Below, piece after piece: positions 14,301 to 23,300 of a stretch of 64,000 nucleotides of DNA (the stretch's first letter is position 1; every line of letters begins with the position of its first letter). The translations under genes were made by a program, and so were the position numbers. The stretch spans positions 6,234,243 to 6,298,242 of the forward strand of contig CAKAKS010000066.1 of assembly GCA_916700875.1 (NCBI GenBank), in the 5' to 3' direction. The notes under the pieces are model-generated. The model ran no database searches, had not been told where the DNA came from, and saw only the letters and a list, made by a program, of their open reading frames with translations. The stretch is from Sebastes aleutianus (lineage: Eukaryota; Chordata; Actinopteri; Perciformes; Sebastidae).

Positions 14301-17300
14301 ACGGTGATAGGGAAGAGTATTTCAGTGGTTGCCCTTGCAGCCACATTAACTTTGCTCTTAAAGTAATCAGTGGCGTTGGATGTCTGGATGTCTTGATAAG
14401 TGCTAATATACCTAAGACGCTCTTTTTCGAGAAGCCTTTGAGAAAATGAGTCAGTAGGCCTCCATTCACCACTTGAGTGAAGTCTCTGGAGTTCCCCATA
14501 CTGAGGGGGTTCAATGATATCATACCGGATTTCCACAACTTGTTTCACAGCATTGGTTTGCACAGCCAGCTGCTTTGAACCAAGTATAGCCGTCTCTCCT
14601 TGAATGATCTCAAGGCCTGTGTTGTTGGCAATCTTATACTCCAGTGCTACAGCCATGACCCTTAGAACCACCGTGTTGCTGACCTTTTCCCCATCGCCAA
14701 CTCTGAGAACGATCCTTGAGTTTCGAACCCCTGTGTGAACATAGCACACCCTCAGTTCCTCCAAGTCTAAATATGAGAATGAGGTCACTGCCTTGCCAGG
14801 TTTGTTTTCAATTTCCAGATATCCTGCATCAGCGTTCAGGTTTCCAAGCACAGGCGAAGACAAGGTCGGTGTGGTTGCTGTCAATGTCTGTGGCCTTCAG
14901 AACATCAGTGGTGAGGCGTTTCTTTGAGTTCTCCAGAAGGACAAAGAGATTTCCTTCAGGGAGACTCAATTCAGGCGCATCGTTGGTGGGTGTCACAGTA
15001 ATATTGTAGCGGTACAATTTGTTGCTCTTCAGATAATCAGGGACTTGCTTTCTACTGCTGGAATAAATTGAAAACATGAAGAAGTCATCTGGTTCCTCGG
15101 AGCCTCCATGGATATACATCACTCGTTCGTGCCAAAGGTCCAACATGCTAAAGGTGTTCTCCTCTTGGTCCGGATCGACATCAAGCCTTATCTGACCACG
15201 AATTGGTTGCTCCCGGATTCGGAACACGATCTGAGACTGTCGAATGCCAAGCTTCTTGAAGTCCAAGAGTACCTTGATGTGTTTGGCCTCGAGAGACGCT
15301 CGACCGCCTTCCTGGACCACGAGGTTTTTGAGCAGCACAAAATTCGAGCCATACTTTCTGTCCAAGCCCCTTGCGAGGGTGGACGTGTGAAGTGACGGTG
15401 TTGTGGTCACCAAGTGAAAGAGAAGGGATCCCGGACCACTTGTTGGACTCACAGTGGTCGATGGTTCTGGTTCCTTCTCTGGCTCACAACCAACTGAGAT
15501 ATCCTTGGTGACTACAGCATTAGAGAGACCTGTTTTCACTCCGTTGACTTCAATGTTCTTCAAACATCCTTTAAAGGATCCTCCTCTGACACGCTTTCCA
15601 GACACAGATACAAGCCCCACCTTTCTGACTTCTGATCTGGTGCCGTCATCGATACCTCCGACAAAAAGGTAACCTTTAAGCTGAGGCCCCTTTGAACGAG
15701 AGCTAATGCTGCTTTTCACCATCTCTCCATCAACAGTAAGCTCAAGGCTTTGGGAACTGAAATGCAACTTGATAGAATGCCACTTCCTGTCGTTGATGAA
15801 TGTGAGGGATCGAAGCTCGGTTTTGGTTCCACCTTTACCAACAATGGCCACTGGCAAGCCTTCCTGAATTTCCATCGCAAGAAAGTCCCCCTCTCTGGCT
15901 GAATTGTACAGGATAATTCCCTCTTTGGCTGAAGTGTGCACGACACACTGGAATATCGCTTCCTGCTGGGCGTTCCAGGTTGGAAGAGAAATGTAAGCCC
16001 TGGAGCTGAAGAAGCTGATAGGGTCCTCCTCTGTGGCAAAGAATTGGGGACTACAGCCTAAAGACACCTCATGGACATTCTTGAATCCGGTATACGGTCT
16101 CAGTGATGACAACAAGTCATGTTCGTTGAAGACCACCTCCTCCATGCAGCCTCGGAAGCCGATCAGGTCTCTGGGGAGGTAAAGTCGGTCCAGGCCTCCT
16201 GAGCCTCCAACATAGAGCCCATCCGAGATGTGGAGATCGTGATGGGATCCCGGTAGTTTTACATCCGTGTGAGAGTTCTTGTCTACAGTCAGAGTGACGT
16301 TGTGCAGCACATGGCTGATCTCCACAGAGTGCCAGGCCAGGTCGTTGAGCTGGGTGCCTCTCTCCGACTGTAACACTAGCTCCCCCGATCCAAGGTCCAG
16401 TTTCAGCTAAGAGAAGAAACAAAACAACTGGATTACAAAATATGTATTTTACAGGAAATCAAATTAACTTCAAGCTTATCAGTTTAGAATAGATCTTTTT
16501 TTGTGATGTCCCACATTAAATATGAATGCTGTTACGCTAGCAACGTGCCTCTAGGAATGGAAGTGTTGGTCAGTTGGGTTCACCGCTTTGGTCCACACTA
16601 AAATACCTTGAGAACTATTGGATGGACTGCCATGAAACTTTGGTACAGACATTCATGGTCCCTACAGGATGAACCCTATGGACTTTGGTGACCCCCTGAC
16701 TTTTCCTCTTGCACCACAATGAGATTGACATTTTTGGTTTTGAATGAAATGTCTTGACAACTATTGGATGGATTGTCATTAAGACAGTGTTTGGTTTGTC
16801 CGTTCTGAGCTACTGTAGAAACATGGTTGAGCACATGGTGGACTCCGTGAAGAGGACCCACTCCCTATGTAGATATGAAGGGCTCAGTCTAAGCTAACGA
16901 AAACACAACGATTCTTAATTTCAGGTGTTTATACACTAATGAAAACATAGTTATGAATATTATATTCCATTTCTGCGAATGGATCCCCTGAGAAGTTACA
17001 CACTGTTCCTTTAACTTTTCTATTTAGCGCCATTATCAGGTCACGCTAAACTAAGATGATGAATATCGTAAACATTATACCCACTAAACACCAGCATGTT
17101 GGCATTGTCCCTGTAAACATGTAAGCATGCTGATGTTAGCGTTTAGCTCAAAGCAGGGTACAGCCTCACAGTGCCTCTACCATAACTATAGACTCTTGTC
17201 TAAACACGCATATACAGGTTGCAATTGTTTGGTATGATTATGAAGACATTATTGTTTAATATATTTTAATAAATAGAAATCTATCATTACAAATGCAAAA

Positions 17301-20300
17301 ATAATATACAGATTCTTAAAATGATGTCATTGTATCCTATCCTATAACATTATAATTAAATGATTAATGTAGACAGTGTGACACCTGGAAAGTAAAACAC
17401 CGGATTCAGACTGTTTATATTCCATGATGTCACCTGCTGTTATAACAGAGAGCTTTGTCTGTGATTTAAAACAGGAAGAGAACTATTATCTCTCTGCCTT
17501 CAGCTATGTCCGCACAGCATCATGTCACCATCTCAAACTAATGCTGCACTTAGATGACATGCTTGTCAAGGCTTGCTGCTGAGTCCCTGCTATTCATGCA
17601 TGGGTTTCCAGAGAGCGACGCTCATGTCTGACTCACATGCAATGAGACCCCAAGCCCGGGGATAACTTGTGCGGGTGAACAAAAAAATTATTTGGTGACC
17701 TGTGCCAGTTCAAGGCACAGGGACGAGCAGTTCACTCCTCGTGCTCACTGAAGTACGACAATGCAACACAGTCGACAGTGTGATTCATTCCCGGTAGCAC
17801 AAGTCTGACACGAATTGAAGCTCAGCCAAAAGGATTTCTTGAGTTTCTTGCACAAAAGATATAATGCATATCTCGGGACTTCTGTTTCTTATGAATGTGT
17901 CTGCATATTTAAAAGGCTTCCCACAGTACATCTGTCCATTGTGTGTGCTGATTTAGCCTGCAGAGCTGCTTACAGGATGCTTTAGAACAGTCTTGAGGTG
18001 ACAAACCCTTAAATCATCCCAGAAAGGCTTGTGTTGTGGGCTTAAAAATAGATCACCCGATTTTGGACACAAACCCATTCTAAATCTCTTAACTGTGCCC
18101 AAGGTAAACATATTTTTTTTTTTTTTTTGTTGTCATTAAATTAGAAGTAAATTGCCAGATCTGTGTATTGCACGTTATGTATATTTAGAGCCACATACAT
18201 TAGTCTTTTTTTCTGCTTGCACACAGTTTTAGATGAATTGAATTGGATTTTAATTAAAGCTGGCTTCTCATATTTTTTCTGACCAAGTCATTTAAGCTTA
18301 TTTTGCTGTGGAATTCAGTGCCTTGGGAAACAATGAAATTGATAGGTACATATTTTAATTCTTAGTAACCTTTTAAATAACTAGAAAATTTATGTGAATT
18401 TGAGCTTTTTTAAATTAATGACATCATGATTTTCAACTGACTAAACCTTAAATTGAGCAAAATGCACTGCAGTTACTGGCAGACATATTTATTGAAAAGT
18501 AAGTGAAAGTGTTAATAACAAAAGGACTACACTAAGTAAAAAATAGCCTCTTTATATTATAGCATATAATATCATATAAAGAGCATTATCCCTGTACATT
18601 AAATCAGAGCTGAAATGATTTGGCGACTAATCAATTAGTTGTTCAACAGAAATGCCCCAAATTTGTTGGTTCCAGCTTCTCAAATATGAAGATTTGCTGC
18701 TTTGCTCTGTTTTATATAATTCATATTGAATAAAGTTGGGTTTTGGACTGCTGGTCCGACAAAACAAGACATCTGAAGACTTCACTTTGTGCTCTGAGAA
18801 ATTGTGATGGACATTTTTGATTATACACTAAAGAAAACATACTTATTAATATTATATTCCATTTCTGCTAATAGATCCCCAAAAATGCTACACACTTCCT
18901 TTAACAATAACAATCAATATAAAAAATAATCATTAGTTGCAGCCCTATATTACATTATATTATAGAGGGATTATAGTGCCAGAAAGCAAGTGCATACAAG
19001 CAGTACTGATGAATCAAGAACATAATGAGATCGTTGGGGGAGGCGGTAAGAGGCAGGCGTGTGTTGCACTGTGATCAAGTCACAAAACATCTGGTGAACA
19101 TAAAGGATATAATCACACAGTGATCATCATTCGATTACTCAAACACAATAGACACAAGGATCAGCTGCCTTCATATTCTCCTAATTTCCACTGTGACAAG
19201 TGACTGGTATGTTAACACTCAGCTCACACCACGCAGGCTTGTCTGCTTGTGTTACTTTGTTGAGGGACCGACACTGTCAGCTGCGATGGAGAGCCATAGC
19301 TTACGGTGGTCAGTGTGTGCGTCATGTCTTTCTATACGCGTACATGCTGTCAAGCACAAAGATCTGTGTGTGTGTATTGTACGACTGTACATACATGCGC
19401 ATGTGCATGTGTGTGTTCATGTATGCTTGAGCACATATGCTCATGCGCTGGGGCCATGGATGTACCCACCTGCAGGCGACCAGCATGGAGCTCTAGTAGA
19501 AAGTAGTTGGTCTGGCCGGCGGCGAGAAACAGCAGGCCGTTGGTACTGGAGGTCCGGAAGCGAACGCGGAGTGTGTTATGGTCGGACGACTCTGTTGCCT
19601 TGAGCTGCACAAAGCCGTCGCCATAGAAGGAAGCTGGAGAAAGAGACATAAGAGGGGGATAGATTTAAACAAAATTAGAATGTATGTTTCAATGTGGTGT
19701 CTTTTGCAGCCTGTTAAATCAGTGCGTAACACTGAGTATGAAAGAGAACTGCAACAGAAAGTACAGTTGCGGCAAATACAGCAAACACAGAGCAAGTCAA
19801 GTCAAGCATTGTGGTCTTAATATAGCCAACACGTGACATTTAGATATAAAAGTCAAGCTATTTATCATCCTGGTTGGTCTTTACAAGTGGAGCCGAGTCT
19901 GTGCACGTGGGGAGCACACACACAAACACAGAGCTTTAAACCCACACTGTGCACAAATTATACCTCACCTGATTTAAAAGAATGCTAGTAAGAGTCTCTG
20001 CTGAGTTTAGCCACCCTGGTGGGCCTGCTGTATTTGTACAATAATGATTACATGCATCTAAGTGTGTCAAGAGTGTAATTATGACGCACTAAATCTTTAC
20101 ATAAAGAACAATAACCACCTTTAGGATGAAACAAAACCTGTGCATTGGGACAGAATTGCAGGTTTTACGTGTCTCTGCTCAGCAGAGAAAGTTGTTCACG
20201 GACTGTCCAAAATCATAGGAATGACATAACTGAATTTTAAAGCTACTTGACTGTAATGCCACAACAGCGGCGTACAAACTGAGGCAGAGGATGTGGAGGT

Positions 20301-23300
20301 GAGCTCGGAGGGAGTCAGACATGTTCGGGCCTGCCCTGCCCTGACAGGAACCTTCAACCTGAACATGAAAGGCTCTGACGTCCCCACATTGTCCGTGGCC
20401 TCATGTTCCAGAAACAACGTGGCGGACGGACCCAGCTGTTTCTTCTACCTCACCTCCCAGCCATCTCACATCACCCTGTAATCTGGCCTAATGTGCTCTG
20501 AAGCTTTCTCATCCCAGCCTTCATGCCCAGGCACAACCAGCTCAGCTTTTTAATGAACTCCAGAGCTCCCACGCATATTCAAAGGTTATCAAACACTTTC
20601 GCCTCTGTCTATTCCACGTTTGATTAATTTGTGGTTGGCGACCCGGGGGCCAGAACGGAGTGCTGCTAATGGGCCTGAGTGACTCACTGGGGAGGCTGGA
20701 TAAAGTTAATGTGAGTTAATGCATTGTTGTTACTCCTAAAAGGGTTAATGCACTAATGGGTAAATTTGCGTGACCAGATTCAATCCATATGGACTGTGCA
20801 GTATAAATTAACACCATGAAACCAGTAAAGCATGTAAATTAGCCCTCCAACCATATCAATATAAAGTCAGCAATCAACAGGAGCTGATAGCAGAGAGACA
20901 AAAACACAATACAAATCAATCTTAGTGTATCAAACATGCAACCCTGTCTCCTATAAAATGATGTTCCCATACAACTAAACTGCATCCTCAATTACATTTC
21001 AGGGGAAACGTATTTTCTCCTGGATTACAGTCACAGTTTTAAAAACATTGTTATCGTTGTAAATTGAAACAAAACAAAACAATCATGGTTTGGCTTAAAA
21101 TGACTATGTTTGTTATGTTATTAAGCATCACCCATATTTACAAAATCAATTTCTGTTTTTGTATCTTTGAGACGTCACTCTAAACAAATCTGTTTTTCTT
21201 CTTCTAGACTGAAATACAGACAGTCTCAGCACTGAATGGTAAAATACCACATCTCAACTGTCTGGGCACAAAAAGATCTGCGCTTCTTGGATAAATTATA
21301 TACATCATTTTACATACAAATATCATCTTTTGTTATCTTGAATTCATACAGTTTGGTTCATATATCAGTAGCCCACTGTTCATTTTATGTGTTGTAGTTT
21401 AATTTAAAGGTGCTATATACAAGACTGGGAGCATTTCTATTGCCTCTGCACGGCTCTCAACATAGCGATAGTGCTCACAGAGAAAACAACGGCCACACTG
21501 CTGACAGATATAACAGTGTTAACATGGGGGGGGCTACCAGATGGTGGGCGCTACACATCCGCAACGGCATCGGCAGTTGGGACGGCGTTCAGCTGTAACC
21601 GTCGTATGAGAGCAGTGCAGAGCAGCGCTCGTGAGCTAGCCAGTAGGGCACGCTCACATGCACGAACATGCTCTAAAAGCATATGCAGCCGGCCCGGCGA
21701 TGTCAACAAAGCACGGAGAGGCTCCGATTACAACACACACAGAGGGAGAGTGACTTCATCCTCTGCTCAGGTAGACACTAATCCTCTATATCTTTACATA
21801 GCAAATAGCCGTTTGCTGCTGTATTAATGCTTTGGATATCATATATAGAGAACCTTTAACAAACTAATGATGATCTTTTGTAGGGCTGCAACTAACAATT
21901 ACTTTCATTATCAATTAATATGACAATTATTTTCTTGATTTGACTATAAAATATAAGAAAATAGTGAAAAATCTAAATTTTTCACAATCACAAGATCCAA
22001 GATTCAAATGTCTTGTTTTGACCGACCAACAGTCCAAAACCCAAAGATATTCACTTTACTATCAGACAAGACAAAGAAACTCAGCAGATTATCACAGAAC
22101 CAGTGAACATTTTGCTTGAAAAGTGACTTAAAATGATAAATTGATTGTCAAAATTATTAACTGTCCTTGCAGTCCTCTAATCTTATTATTGATTATAATA
22201 AATACCTTACCAAACCAACAGCTGTAAAACAAAATGTGCACATCTTTTCACAAAGATTCATTAAGTTATTTAACCCAATTAAATATTTCTAGTCAGCCAG
22301 CTTTCTTCCATATCAAGTAGCTACACGTTTTCCAGTTAACCTCACATGGTTGTTTTCATCCCATATTTCCCACTACTGAGAGCTCTGGTGGTTATTTGTG
22401 CACGCCAATAAAATAGCAGTGTTTTGCACTAACCCCGGCTGCATAATCATGTAAAGGGCAGACACAAGCTTGAAGAAGTTTTGAATATATTTAAAGACAT
22501 ATCCTGCGGGTGCTTACTTTTATCAAAGATTCCTCCCGAAGCTCTACCAGCTGAGATACAGAGCTAGCTTTTTATATCTATAGATATTATTTATTGAAAA
22601 AAAATACTGCAGTTATTCCTGTTTATTTAAATCAAATTAACAGACCAGTCTGGTGTAATGGGCCTTTAGCAAGTGTTAAATACAGCTGGAAATAAACTCA
22701 TTGATTGGCCCACAGCATCCAGCATTACTCATCCTTCCTGATCTTTACGTCAGACTGACTGAATTTATCGTCCTTTCGTATTCATACGTCATGTTCATTC
22801 ATCTGAAGGGGCTCTGTGTGGATAACAGGAAGCAAGCATTTCTGAAAAACTGGCCAAGAGGAAAGCAACAACATTTTTCCCTTAGATTCACAAGGATGGA
22901 CATGCTTGCTCAATTGTATTTTGGCGTTGTCATGATGACGTTAAAGTCATACGATTGAACGTCATGTTTGGTTAAGACAAAAAGGGATTTTCCCGCAGTA
23001 TACTGGATTCTTGAAAAGCTGTAAGAAGATGGAGGAAAGGTTTAGTTGTTTCAGCTTTTTTTGACACATGCTGAACATGGACATTTTTGGGCGGTATGTA
23101 AATGAGAGAGCACGAAAACAACACATAAACATACCCGCGTACACCTGCCTGAGTGCCTTAAGAAACAGAAACAGGAGGTGTTTGGAGGTTGTTCTGTAAT
23201 CTACATGTCTGCAGGGGCAGTTTCTGTGTGCGTCAGGAACATTTTTTTTTTTTGTTGGCGAGTTTTCACAAACTGTTCGCTCAACAACAAAGCCAGTGAC

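Larger units (their letters stand above)
16407..19469. other. cspg4 intron 2
   Basis: About 3.1 kb, containing the interspersed repeat at 16580-17190, a poly-T tract at 18112-18128 and MITE B copy 2. No other feature supported. Confidence 0.6.

Noticed and set aside
14845..14866. Programmed ribosomal frameshifting as an explanation of the cspg4 break
   Set aside because: No slippery heptamer or downstream stem is apparent, and the family is not known to use it. A one-base indel is simpler.
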